Below the pieces are notes generated by a model. It had not been told where the DNA came from. It saw only the letters and a program-made list of their open reading frames with translations, and ran no database searches. A stretch of DNA of 18,550 nucleotides, taken from positions 1-18,550 of the forward strand of contig CAYURR010000039.1 of assembly GCA_964446745.1 (NCBI GenBank). Reading direction: 5' to 3'. Made by a program: the position numbers and the translations under genes. This document shows positions 7,034-14,797 of the stretch, piece after piece (within the stretch, counting starts at the first letter, position 1; each line of letters opens with the position of its first letter). The DNA is from CAYURR01 sp964446745 (GTDB lineage Bacteria; Bacillota; Clostridia; Lachnospirales; WQUN01).

Positions 7034-8485
7034 TTGTCACGAGGGATTTCGGTTCCAAAGATTATCACATCCATGACATTTGCGTTTTCATTATCTTTAA
7101 TGCTTACATACACAGCCTTTGCCCAGAATACAGGCAAGGTAAACGACGAAAGCGTAAATGTGCGCACGCAGCCATCCACAGGCTCACAGATAGCCATGAA
7201 GGCCAGCACCGGCAAAAGCGTAGTCGTCAACAAGGTCGAGGGTGAGTTTTACAACATATCGGTAGACGGCAAGGCAAACCTGTACATAAGCACAAAGTTC
7301 GTAGACATAACCACAGCGGATGCCAAGGTCAAGGGTACCGGCATCAATGTTAGGACAAGCCCGTCCACAAACGGGCAGGTACTCGGTCAGGTAGGCGACG
7401 GCGAGTTACTGACCGTCAAGGGAAAGACGACCGGAAACGCAGCCGGTTGGTATGCAGTAGATTTCAAAGGCAAGACAGGATACATAAAAGCGGAGTTTCT
7501 GACAGGTTCCCTACTCTCAAACGTAAAGGCGATGTCAGCAAGCGATATGGAGGCCGCAAACGCCAAGGCTATAGCCCAATCACAGGGCGCAGCCGCCGCG
7601 ACCCCGGCACCAAAGGCACCTGTAGCTACGCCGACACCTATTGCAACACCTACACTTGCACCCGTTGTCGCGCAGCCTGTTTCAGGCCCACCCGTGGTCA
7701 GCCAGCTGTCCGCTCCGGCAGAGCCGATCACGGCAACACAGCCGATCCAGCAAGTCTATGACGACCAAGCATTATACATGGAGATAGAGGCGGAGAACCT
7801 GGTGTTCTCACCCGCTGATCTGGCACCGTCCGTATTGGACATGGCATCGATATCAAATGATACGGATCCGATAAAGGGCATCTACGGCGTGGTTCAATCC
7901 TCAGACGGTCTGAACCTACGTATAGAGCCATCTACATCCTCCGAGATCATACTCGCATTACCCAATAACGCTACAGTCGATATCGTGTTCGTCGGCAACA
8001 ACTGGCATAAGGTCAAGTACGACGACCAAGTCGGCTACGTATGGGCAGAGTTCTTTGAATTAAAGACAGGTGACAAGCCCGAAACCGTATACTCCGGTAA
8101 CACGGTCGGCGAACAGGTTGTTTCATATGCCAAGGCTTTCCTGGGTACCCCATATGTCTGGGCCGGCACAAACCTCAATAAGGGCGTCGACTGCTCGGGA
8201 TACATATACTCGGTGTTTAAGCACTTCGGAGTAACACTGAGCCGCTCGTCGGCTTCGATGGCCGCAAACAACGGCACGAGGATAAACAGCAAGTCCGAGC
8301 TGCAACCGGGCGATCTGGTATTCTTCGGTAACTACGGCGGCAAGGCTGTAGAGCATGTAGGCATCTACATGGGCGGCGGACAGTTTATACACGCAGCGAG
8401 CACAAAGGCAAAGCGCGTTATCATCTCGAGCCTGTCTGAGTCGTATTACGCTACGAATTACAAGTTTGGATCAAGGGTATTTTAA
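7034..8485 (+). CDS. Secreted SH3-domain NlpC/P60 peptidoglycan endopeptidase
   Basis: A 483-aa exported cell-wall hydrolase. Residues 1-30 are a signal peptide (cleavage after AFA). Three bacterial SH3 domains follow at about 34-91 (VNVRTQPSTG), 96-157 (INVRTSPSTN) and 283-343 (LNLRIEPSTS). A Pro/Ala/Thr-rich linker separates the second and third (about 185-240). The C-terminal NlpC/P60 domain (about 360-483) has catalytic Cys387 in VDCSGY, His441 in EHVGIYMG and a third polar residue at His453 in FIHAAS. Family members cut the bond between D-glutamate and the diamino acid of peptide stems and act in cell separation or wall turnover. The start is TTG at 7034, set by AGGAGG at 7021-7026; the next in-frame ATG would truncate the signal peptide. 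It is monocistronic. Confidence 0.96.
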   Translation: MSRGISVPKIITSMTFAFSLSLMLTYTAFAQNTGKVNDESVNVRTQPSTGSQIAMKASTGKSVVVNKVEGEFYNISVDGKANLYISTKFVDITTADAKVKGTGINVRTSPSTNGQVLGQVGDGELLTVKGKTTGNAAGWYAVDFKGKTGYIKAEFLTGSLLSNVKAMSASDMEAANAKAIAQSQGAAAATPAPKAPVATPTPIATPTLAPVVAQPVSGPPVVSQLSAPAEPITATQPIQQVYDDQALYMEIEAENLVFSPADLAPSVLDMASISNDTDPIKGIYGVVQSSDGLNLRIEPSTSSEIILALPNNATVDIVFVGNNWHKVKYDDQVGYVWAEFFELKTGDKPETVYSGNTVGEQVVSYAKAFLGTPYVWAGTNLNKGVDCSGYIYSVFKHFGVTLSRSSASMAANNGTRINSKSELQPGDLVFFGNYGGKAVEHVGIYMGGGQFIHAASTKAKRVIISSLSESYYATNYKFGSRVF

Positions 8486-8508
8486 TTAAAAGAGTCTTAT
8501 ATAACGGA

Positions 8509-8558
8509 AAGGGGATGTATTCGCTTGATCGGTAATGCGGATACATCCCCTTCTTTGG
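8509..8558 (+). terminator. Long-stem terminator after the NlpC/P60 gene
   Basis: A 16-bp stem, AAGGGGATGTATTCGC (8509-8524) with GCGGATACATCCCCTT (8537-8552), contains one G-U pair and a 12-base loop. The following tail (CTTTGG) is poor in T, so the hairpin may also protect the mRNA end or act as a boundary before the next gene. I see no good promoter between it and the gene at 8601. Confidence 0.7.
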
Positions 8559-8600
8559 ATTTTGGATTTATTAAGGCGTAGACTTTCAGGGGGTAATGCT

Positions 8601-9722
8601 ATGCTTTCGAAGAATAAAGGGAATGCCATATTATCCTATAATAGTATTATTTTTGTGATCAATTTTATCTTTTTGTTTTTCCTTTGGAATTTTATTTTTG
8701 ATTCCTCATCGGCATTTAATATTATGCTGAGTAATCAAAATGCTCTATTGATCTTCATGGTTATATCAACTATAGCCATCGTAATACAACAGATTATATA
8801 TGAATTGGGGCATTATATTCTCGGCAAGCTCTCGGGTTACAGTTTTGCGTACATAAGTATGTTTAATACAATACTCATGTACAATAATAAGCGTTTTATT
8901 TCTAGAGTACAGCCATCATTCGTATTCGGCTTTCGCTGTGTAATGATGCCCAAAAGCGAAAATGCACCGTTTATTTTATATAACCTCAGCGGTGAGATCG
9001 CTACGATCATTTTGTCTATTGCATGTTATGGGTTATCATTTTTTATCCACGGAAATCCATATTTGTATATAACATTAATTTTAATATGCGTTTATGGTTT
9101 ATATTCTGTTGTATACAATATCATTCCAACGATGAAAAAAGGGAAGTTAAATACCGGTTACACCACATTACTCATGCTAAAAAACGAACAGGTGAGACGG
9201 GCAAGAAATATTTATCTAATGATAGAGGGTTTGTCTATTAACGGTGTAAGCTTTTCCGACATGCCAAGCAAGTACTTCGAAGTCCCGGACAATACCGTTC
9301 TTGATAATCCGATTATATGTAAAACCGTTTATTCAAGTGCTCTATTTCATGAATATATGAAGAATTTTACGTTGGCAAAAGAATTATACAGTCGATTACT
9401 TGAATGTGAAAATCTCAATGGCAATTATAATAACGAGATTGTCTGTGAGCTTTTGTTCATTGAACTGTTAGGCGACTGTAGACCGGATATCGTCGATGAT
9501 CTTTATAGAAAAGTAAATTCATTTATAGAATCAACAAAAAAATACATCGTAACCGACCGTGTGATGTATGCTTACTATTCATTGTACAAAAAGGATGCAG
9601 CGAAGGCCAATGAGGCTTTTGCTAACTTTGAACAAAATAAGATGTATTATCCATTCCCCGGCGATATAAAAAACGAAACCGAGCTAATGGAACTGGTAAA
9701 AAATAAAAGCAGGACTTTCTGA
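8601..9722 (+). CDS. M50 (site-2 protease)-like membrane protein with broken zinc motifs
   Basis: A 373-aa multipass membrane protein resembling Clostridial M50-family peptidases. Hydrophobic segments lie at about 14-33, 48-66, 132-150 and 153-173. The zinc helix HELGH of the family appears as YELGH (67-71) followed by YILGKLSGY. The usual N-x-x-P plus NDG motif appears as NIIP (173-176) and NTG (184-186). Thus the first His and the Asp zinc ligands appear replaced by Tyr and Thr, so proteolysis is unlikely. The soluble C-terminal half (about 195-373) is helical and may hold TPR-like repeats. AGGGGG at 8588-8593 sets the ATG at 8601; an earlier in-frame ATG at 8535 lies inside the preceding hairpin. 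The gene is clearly AT-richer than the dap genes. Its stop codon lies inside the downstream terminator stem. The role is unknown. Confidence 0.72.
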   Translation: MLSKNKGNAILSYNSIIFVINFIFLFFLWNFIFDSSSAFNIMLSNQNALLIFMVISTIAIVIQQIIYELGHYILGKLSGYSFAYISMFNTILMYNNKRFISRVQPSFVFGFRCVMMPKSENAPFILYNLSGEIATIILSIACYGLSFFIHGNPYLYITLILICVYGLYSVVYNIIPTMKKGKLNTGYTTLLMLKNEQVRRARNIYLMIEGLSINGVSFSDMPSKYFEVPDNTVLDNPIICKTVYSSALFHEYMKNFTLAKELYSRLLECENLNGNYNNEIVCELLFIELLGDCRPDIVDDLYRKVNSFIESTKKYIVTDRVMYAYYSLYKKDAAKANEAFANFEQNKMYYPFPGDIKNETELMELVKNKSRTF

Positions 9723-9751
9723 AGTATTTGCTTCAGAAAGCCCTGTCTTTT
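9710..9751. terminator. Bidirectional terminator between convergent genes
   Basis: CAGGACTTTCTGAAG (9710-9724) pairs with CTTCAGAAAGCCCTG (9731-9745) with one mismatch and a 6-base loop. T-rich tails exist on both strands: TCTTTT on plus, and CTTTTATTT on minus. It serves the M50-like gene from the left and the sigma-related pseudogene from the right. Confidence 0.85.
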
Positions 9752-10367
9752 ATGTCAGTGCTCCGGATATTAATAGTGTAGTCAGCGACATTGCCTGTTC
9801 CTCGGTCGGGGGCTTTAGCTTGCCGTTCTGTAATAGTGCCATTATCGAGTGCAGTATATACCAGCCATCGGACTTAAACATGAACTGCAACACATAGGCC
9901 TGTATCTTGCGCAGATGCGTTGGGGTTCTCTTTAAGACAGCCGTTGTGTATGTTTCCTTGAGTCCAGACAATGTATCATGATGTCGAGCTTTTACCTCGG
10001 CTCCTATATCGAGTAAACCCTTCTTGACCTTATCATCCTTTATATGACAGATCGCAAGCTCAAACGAACCGCCTGCACCCTTTATATACCCCTTTTCTGC
10101 TAAATGAGCATATTCATCCTCAGACAATCCCCTTCCGCTCGTAAAACGCTTAAGCAGACTCAGATCCCTTTCGATATGCCTCGAATACGTATCAAAGTCA
10201 AACCCCCATGTCGACCAGCCGGACTTTATCTGCCAGAGTGTCAGATCATCACATCGGTTCCACATCGGGCCGCAGAACGTTTGCATTTCGTTATAATACC
10301 TGGGTAGTAACGCCTTATCGTTTACGATGCTCGCTATGGCTATATTATGCGCACCGTCTTTACGCAT
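9750..10367 (-). pseudogene. C-terminal fragment of a frameshifted sigma/HTH regulator
   Basis: A 205-codon open frame that begins without a plausible ribosome site. It continues, in another frame, the protein encoded at 10340-10687. Reading upstream of its first ATG in the same frame gives ADEAAT-MRKDGAHN, with no stop for several codons. Joining the two frames near 10383-10388 by adding one base gives one uninterrupted product: 10687 down to 9750 is 938 bases, one short of 313 codons. The segment contains Trp-rich and helical sequence (WQIKSGWSTWGFDF) and ends in a motif like KLKPPTEEQ, which I associate with the C-terminal part of Clostridial sigma-70/HTH fusion proteins. I do not know its biochemical role. 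It is either a recent pseudogene or a sequencing error at a single base. Confidence 0.72.
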
Positions 10368-10687
10368 CGTGGCAGCCTCGTCAGCTCATCGTCCGGTTCA
10401 TCTATGAGCATATTGGCAATGTATCTATCACCTTTCTGTTTATGCAGAAATCCATAATCCTCTAAAAACTCCGCTTCGCTTTCCACGTACACAGGTGAAA
10501 CCCCGAGTGCATCTGCTATTTCGTTTACCGCCATGGCCTCCCTGTATACCGCGTACACAATATTCTGTGTGAGTGCACTGCGCAGGAAATTGCCTATCCC
10601 ACCCATCGTCCCGACGCTTCCACACAGCCCCATAATCCCAAATCGTACGGGATTAAATGATAATTCCGTATTGGTTTTCATTTCCAC
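10340..10687 (-). pseudogene. HTH-containing middle fragment of the sigma/HTH regulator
   Basis: A 115-codon frame starting at GTG and overlapping the sigma fragment by 10 bases. It holds a Gly-rich stretch (GIMGLCGSVGTMGGIGNF), then QNIVYAVYREAMAVNEIADA and LGVSPVYVESEAEFLEDYGF, a helix-turn-helix of a type found directly after sigma region 4 in Clostridial sigma-70 family proteins. The frame runs off into unrelated residues (LPRCVKTVRII) before its stop, while the good continuation is in the frame at 9750-10367. The break is at about 10383-10388. The apparent GTG start is probably the join left by the loss of sigma region 4 rather than a real start. Confidence 0.75.
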
Positions 10688-11040
10688 ATACGCTGTAGCT
10701 TCGACAGATTTGCAATCGCCCTGTGCAGCCTGTTCATGTCCTCCCGCTCTATCAATCCTTCGCAGAGCTCATTGATCGCGGGGTCCACTATGTCCTCCGA
10801 GATACCCATCCCACTACGCAAACGACCACGGTAATAGTTCACCAACGTGTTATGCGCGCAACGCCATATAAACGCGTTCGGATTTTCGATTTCGCTTCGC
10901 GTAAATGCCTTGTAGAGCCGGAGCATAATTTCCTGTGCCAGATCCTCGGCATCCTGGATGTTGGCGGTCTTTGCGAGGGCAAAGCCATATATTGGCCTTA
11001 TAAAATTGCTTAAAATTTCCTCTGCCGATTGCATCTTCAC
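10678..11040 (-). pseudogene. ECF-type sigma factor N-terminal fragment (region 2 only)
   Basis: A 120-codon frame with an intact sigma region 2: FIRPIYGFALAKT, DAEDLAQEIMLRLYKAF (core-binding and -10 recognition helices) and NAFIWRCAHNTLVNYYR. After LHRAIANLSKLQR, where region 4 with its -35-binding helix-turn-helix should follow, the frame gives MWK and a stop. The sequence then passes straight into the segment that normally follows region 4. About 45-50 residues of region 4 therefore appear deleted, with a frame change. The GTG start at 11040 is preceded by GAGGTGAT (spacing fits GTG better than the ATG at 11034). A region-2-only protein could still be made but would be unlikely to recognise promoters. 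Confidence 0.8.
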
Positions 11041-11071
11041 ACGATCACCTCGATTTAATAGACAACGGCTT

Positions 11072-11100
11072 TTGAAAAAGGTTGGTGAAAACCATACAAA
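11072..11100 (+). promoter_or_regulatory. Possible promoter for the Gfo/Idh/MocA oxidoreductase
   Basis: TTGAAA (11072-11077) and TACAAA (11095-11100) have a 17-base spacer; the matches are five and four of six. It lies in the divergent intergenic region 11041-11182. A weaker minus-strand pair for the sigma pseudogene (TTGTGT at 11129-11124 and TAAAAT at 11107-11102, 16-base spacer) overlaps this region downstream. Confidence 0.35.
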
Positions 11101-11182
11101 TATTTTAACGAATATATTTCCTTACACAACGGAAAATAGATATGCGCTATAAAAAAATAGTGTGATTCAAGGGGAGGATATT

Positions 11183-12226
11183 ATGCAACAGCTAAAAATG
11201 GGTATTATCGGGGCGGGATTGGCATGGGAACGGTTACACTTCCCGGCATATGATCGCCTAAAGGATAGGTATACAATAACGGCGATATGCGATACGGATA
11301 TTAAAAAGGCCCAGAAGGCCTGTGACATGGTTCATATACCGCACACGAACGCATATGACGCTGTAAATAAAATGCTGCATTCCGCGGAGATTGACGCTGT
11401 AGACATTATGGTTCCGATAGCAGAAAACTATAATGTTTCGAAGGAGGTCATGAGCGCGGGTAAGCATGTGATCGCCGAAAAGCCGCTGGCTTCAACGATA
11501 GCGAGCGCAAAGGAGCTCATAAAGCTGGGTAAAAAGCTCAAGGTCATGGTAGCAGAAAACTACCGTTATGACGAGGAAAACAACATCATCAAACAGCTTT
11601 TGAACGATCACGCGATAGGCAATCCTATGTACTTTTTTGACAACAACATCAGCGAATTTACAAAGGATATGTTGCAGGACACATTCGCAGCCAAGGAATG
11701 GAGGCAACATCCCGATTTTAAGGGAGGCATCTTCACCGACAGCGCGGTGCACCATATAGCACGTCAACGCTTCCTGTTCGGCGATGTGATCGGCATATTT
11801 GCATCAGGACGGCACAGTGATGTGGACTTCAGCCCATATTCATGCATTAACGCGATGCTCACGTACAATAACAGCGTCTCCGGGCATTATGTGTTCTGCT
11901 GCATTGCAAAGGAAACACAAGCGCCGCTGGTGGGCCTGCGCATTTTCGGCACCCACGGCGAGATATACCTCGAGGATAAAAACTGCGGTTTCCTGAACCT
12001 TTCACTGAAAACAGGCGAGCATCAGGTCATCACGTACAAGCCGAACGAGGGCTACTATAACGAGCTCGTGAATTTCCACGAAGCCGTTGTAAGCGATCGC
12101 CAGATCGTTTCTACACCAGAAAAAGAGCTCGGTGATATACAGGTCATCATGGATATATTGAAGTCCATCGAGCAGAATGCCGAGGTCTCGGCATCGAATA
12201 ATTATAGAAAGTTGAAACGCGCGTAA
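11183..12226 (+). CDS. Gfo/Idh/MocA family NAD(P)-dependent oxidoreductase
   Basis: A 347-aa cytosolic oxidoreductase that probably acts on a sugar, inositol or related polyol. The N-terminal Rossmann fold opens with GIIGAG (7-12). The family EKP motif is AEKPLA (98-103), whose Lys is catalytic in relatives. The C-terminal alpha/beta substrate domain includes GGIFTDSAVHHI (181-192), with Asp186 and His190 in the usual catalytic positions. Length is typical. ATG at 11183 follows GGGGAGG; a GTG at 11162 in the same frame lies upstream of that ribosome site and is rejected. It stands alone between the divergent sigma pseudogene and a bidirectional terminator, so neighbours do not reveal the substrate. 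The xylose-isomerase-like protein at 2466 belongs to a family often partnered with this one, but the two are about 8 kb apart here. Confidence 0.92.
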   Translation: MQQLKMGIIGAGLAWERLHFPAYDRLKDRYTITAICDTDIKKAQKACDMVHIPHTNAYDAVNKMLHSAEIDAVDIMVPIAENYNVSKEVMSAGKHVIAEKPLASTIASAKELIKLGKKLKVMVAENYRYDEENNIIKQLLNDHAIGNPMYFFDNNISEFTKDMLQDTFAAKEWRQHPDFKGGIFTDSAVHHIARQRFLFGDVIGIFASGRHSDVDFSPYSCINAMLTYNNSVSGHYVFCCIAKETQAPLVGLRIFGTHGEIYLEDKNCGFLNLSLKTGEHQVITYKPNEGYYNELVNFHEAVVSDRQIVSTPEKELGDIQVIMDILKSIEQNAEVSASNNYRKLKRA

Positions 12227-12251
12227 GGCGAAAGACCGTATTAAACAACAA

Positions 12252-12301
12252 AAGCCCACAGGATGATGATTATTTTCATCAACCCGTGGGCTTATTTTGT
12301 T
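12252..12301. terminator. Intrinsic terminator after the oxidoreductase
   Basis: The outer stem AAGCCCAC (12252-12259) pairs with GTGGGCTT (12286-12293). An inner GATGA/TCATC pairing extends the hairpin. ATTTTGTT follows on plus, and the minus side has TTTTGTTGTTT, so it can work in both directions. Confidence 0.8.
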
Positions 12302-12317
12302 ACTGTTGTAGAAATAA

Positions 12318-12346
12318 TAGATTTTATTATGCAAATATGTTATATT
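12318..12346 (+). promoter_or_regulatory. Candidate promoter for the SLH-FHA-kinase operon
   Basis: TATATT (12341-12346) is preceded by TGT, forming an extended -10 (TGTTATATT). At 17 bases upstream only a poor -35, TAGATT (12318-12323), is present. This is the best candidate I see in the AT-rich 12302-12412 stretch. A weaker -35-like TTGTAG at 12306 is not properly spaced. Confidence 0.35.
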
Positions 12347-12426
12347 TATTCTAATAATTAGTTCAGGTAGTTGTGCACATGGAAACGATGACATCTTGAT
12401 TAACAGAGAACGCGGAGGCTGTAGCT

Positions 12427-14382
12427 ATGTCAAAGAATTTTCGCTTATTGTTATCGTCTTTTTTGATTTTTACTGTCTGTGTATGCATGCTTTTAACACA
12501 ACCTGTAGCCGTTTTGTTTGCTGCTTCACCAAATGATAAAAATCCCCAGATAACCCCCATTTCGATCACTTCCATGTCGCCGGGTGAGTTTACCCCCCAA
12601 CTTGGTAATTATCAGAACGTTCTACGAACCGACGAGGGCTTACCTGTTACCATTACTTGGTCAGGCGATAAGAATACAGTTAATTATTACATAGAGGTAT
12701 ATAATAATACCATTAAAGAACCTTTGTATACAGCGAATACAAATGAATCGTTTACAACTATTCCGGGCGATTTGCTTATGCTGAGAAATTTTCAAGGCAG
12801 CAATGAGAGCTATGCCACGGTTGTTATTTATGCAAGACCGTTTGGTGATAATTCTCAATCTTTGACGCAATACCCATCCGTAAGAGCTCTGATTTACTTA
12901 AATCCTGCTCCCGCTCCAATATTATTTCCGAGGCCGACTCCTTCTCCGACATCAACCCCGTTTCCTACTCAGATGCCAAACCCGGCACCACCACCGAAAT
13001 ATACACCAAAGCCTGAAGCCTTTTTCGAAGACATAATCGTGATTGGAAACGACGGCGAATATTATTATGACGACATAGATCCGGCAGATGATCTTGAGTT
13101 ACCGGTCGAACTGCTTAAAAATGTAACAGACCCGATATCTGCAAATGAAGCAGTCCGGTCTGCTATCAATAGCCTTTCGCCTCGGTTACTATCCGTGCCG
13201 TCAGTAGCCGATATGATAGTGCGTTTCGCAGAGGAAGCCATCGCAAATGCATCAACAAAAGAAACAATATCCACTGATATATCCGTAAGCAATACGGTAA
13301 TCAATGATATTGCCAAGACAGCACAGACAACGGCACAGATGATACAGGACACAATGGATAATGCCGGTGTAAATACATCGATGGCATTGAAACATAACGT
13401 TAGGCTGTATACCAAATCTTATGATCAATTTAATATTTCAATAGACAGCAGTGTAAAGAATCTTGATGTAGATGACATTATTCTCGAATCTCCCAAATTT
13501 CGTGCTGCGATTAATAAAAATAAAATATTCAATGACGGGCAACCCGAAGATGAATTAAGCTTCACAGTCACTGACGCAACGAAATTTTCTACAAGATCAA
13601 ATGTGGCTACAAAACAACTGTCCAATGCAAAGACGGTTACAGTCACCTTTAACAAAGGTAAATCGAATCAGGAAGTAACATTGTCACTTCCAGCTCTTGC
13701 CGGAGATAAAAAGACTCAAGCGATTGTAGATTCAAAAAACAAAACTCATCCATCAAAATATGATCCAAATACCGGAATGATGAAAACAAAAATCACTGCG
13801 GACGGCAAATACACAGTAAACAGAAAGTCTGTAGATTTTACAGACATAGCCAACAAATCCAAAGAAATGCAGGATGCCATCCGCACATTGTCTACACAGG
13901 GGGTCACTACAGGCAAGACCTCTCAAGCCTTTTCACCCGACGACCCGATCAGCCGTGCAGAGGTGGCGGCCATCATTTTACGAGGCATCAACAAACTCAG
14001 TCCAAACGAGAACGGCAAGTTTAAAGATGTATCGATCAACAATTGGTTTTTTGGGGTTGCAGGATCGGCGAAAAAGTACGGCATCATCAACGGCTTTACA
14101 GATAATACCTTCCGCGGCAATACACTTATTCAAAGAACACAGATTGTGTCCATAACAGCGAGAACCCTACGCAACGAGCGCAAGGTAAAAGAGGCAAGCA
14201 TAAGCGAACTGTCAAAATATACAGATATGTCTCAGATCCCAAACTGGGCACGAGCTGATATTGCGTTGGCTACAAAAGAAAATTTAGTAATCAGACGTAC
14301 GGACGGTAGCTTTAATGGCAACGTACAAATGACGCGCGGTGACTGTGCAATCATTTTATATCGATTGTTTAAGAGGATATAA
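12427..14382 (+). CDS. SLH-domain surface protein with Fn3-like and Pro-rich regions
   Basis: A 651-aa exported protein. Residues 1-33 form a signal peptide. Residues about 55-145 look like a fibronectin-III-type beta domain (LPVTITWSGD, VNYYIEVYN). About 150-198 is a Pro/Thr/Ser-rich linker. About 200-465 is a region I do not recognise, with helical and beta stretches. Three SLH repeats at about 469-529, 530-595 and 596-651 end the protein, with the polymer-binding motif reading SRAE, QRTQ and TRGD in the three repeats. SLH triplets bind pyruvylated secondary cell-wall polymers non-covalently, an anchoring mode different from the MPATG protein at 258. GGAGG at 12415-12419 precedes the ATG. 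The next gene starts 15 bases after its stop, so it is the first gene of an operon with an FHA protein and a kinase, which suggests shared envelope signalling. Confidence 0.94.
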   Translation: MSKNFRLLLSSFLIFTVCVCMLLTQPVAVLFAASPNDKNPQITPISITSMSPGEFTPQLGNYQNVLRTDEGLPVTITWSGDKNTVNYYIEVYNNTIKEPLYTANTNESFTTIPGDLLMLRNFQGSNESYATVVIYARPFGDNSQSLTQYPSVRALIYLNPAPAPILFPRPTPSPTSTPFPTQMPNPAPPPKYTPKPEAFFEDIIVIGNDGEYYYDDIDPADDLELPVELLKNVTDPISANEAVRSAINSLSPRLLSVPSVADMIVRFAEEAIANASTKETISTDISVSNTVINDIAKTAQTTAQMIQDTMDNAGVNTSMALKHNVRLYTKSYDQFNISIDSSVKNLDVDDIILESPKFRAAINKNKIFNDGQPEDELSFTVTDATKFSTRSNVATKQLSNAKTVTVTFNKGKSNQEVTLSLPALAGDKKTQAIVDSKNKTHPSKYDPNTGMMKTKITADGKYTVNRKSVDFTDIANKSKEMQDAIRTLSTQGVTTGKTSQAFSPDDPISRAEVAAIILRGINKLSPNENGKFKDVSINNWFFGVAGSAKKYGIINGFTDNTFRGNTLIQRTQIVSITARTLRNERKVKEASISELSKYTDMSQIPNWARADIALATKENLVIRRTDGSFNGNVQMTRGDCAIILYRLFKRI

Positions 14383-14396
14383 ATAAGGAGGGTATT

Positions 14397-14786
14397 ATGG
14401 ACAATAACGGAACAGAACTTATCAGTAACGATTTCGCGGGATTTAAACCCGTGGTGGGTTGGCTTGTGTGTATAAACGGTGCAAGCAAAGGAATGGATTT
14501 CCGAGTGTTGCCCGGCTATAACTACATAGGCCGTCATGAATCAAATGAAATATGTGTTGTGGGTGACAACTCTATATCCCGAGAAAAGCACGCATTTATT
14601 TTATATGACTTGCGCGACCGCAAATTCTATTTATCTTTACAAAATGGAAAAAATGTCATTCGTGTAAATGATAAACCTACAACAAGTATGGTTCCCATCC
14701 AAAACCACGATGTCATAACACTTGGCAAAACAACGTTTTTATTTGTTGAGTTGTGTGGACGGCATTTTGACTGGTCACTTACATAA
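14397..14786 (+). CDS. FHA-domain phosphothreonine-binding protein
   Basis: A 129-aa, essentially single-domain forkhead-associated protein with no signal peptide or membrane segment. FHA domains bind phosphothreonine peptides. Family features are IGRHESNEI (44-52), SISREKHAFILYD (59-71) with the Ser-Arg and His of the binding loops, and a closing DVITLGKTTFLFV (105-117). The SREKH spacing, one residue longer than the simplest SRxH, is seen in other Clostridial FHA proteins as I recall them. GGAGGG just before the ATG is a good ribosome site. It sits between the SLH gene and the kinase gene with 14- and 11-base gaps. The simplest inference is that it is a substrate or adaptor of the neighbouring kinase, perhaps reading its autophosphorylated juxtamembrane region. 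Confidence 0.93.
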   Translation: MDNNGTELISNDFAGFKPVVGWLVCINGASKGMDFRVLPGYNYIGRHESNEICVVGDNSISREKHAFILYDLRDRKFYLSLQNGKNVIRVNDKPTTSMVPIQNHDVITLGKTTFLFVELCGRHFDWSLT

Positions 14787-14797
14787 AGGGGTAATGG

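Noticed and set aside
6922..7245. A 107-codon plus-strand frame covering the promoter and the start of the NlpC/P60 gene
   Set aside because: It begins inside the promoter, lacks a ribosome site, and its rest is an out-of-frame reading of the hydrolase gene.
10104..10465. Plus-strand frames opposite the sigma/HTH pseudogene
   Set aside because: They are short, lack ribosome sites and domain motifs, and lie antisense to recognisable regulator sequence.
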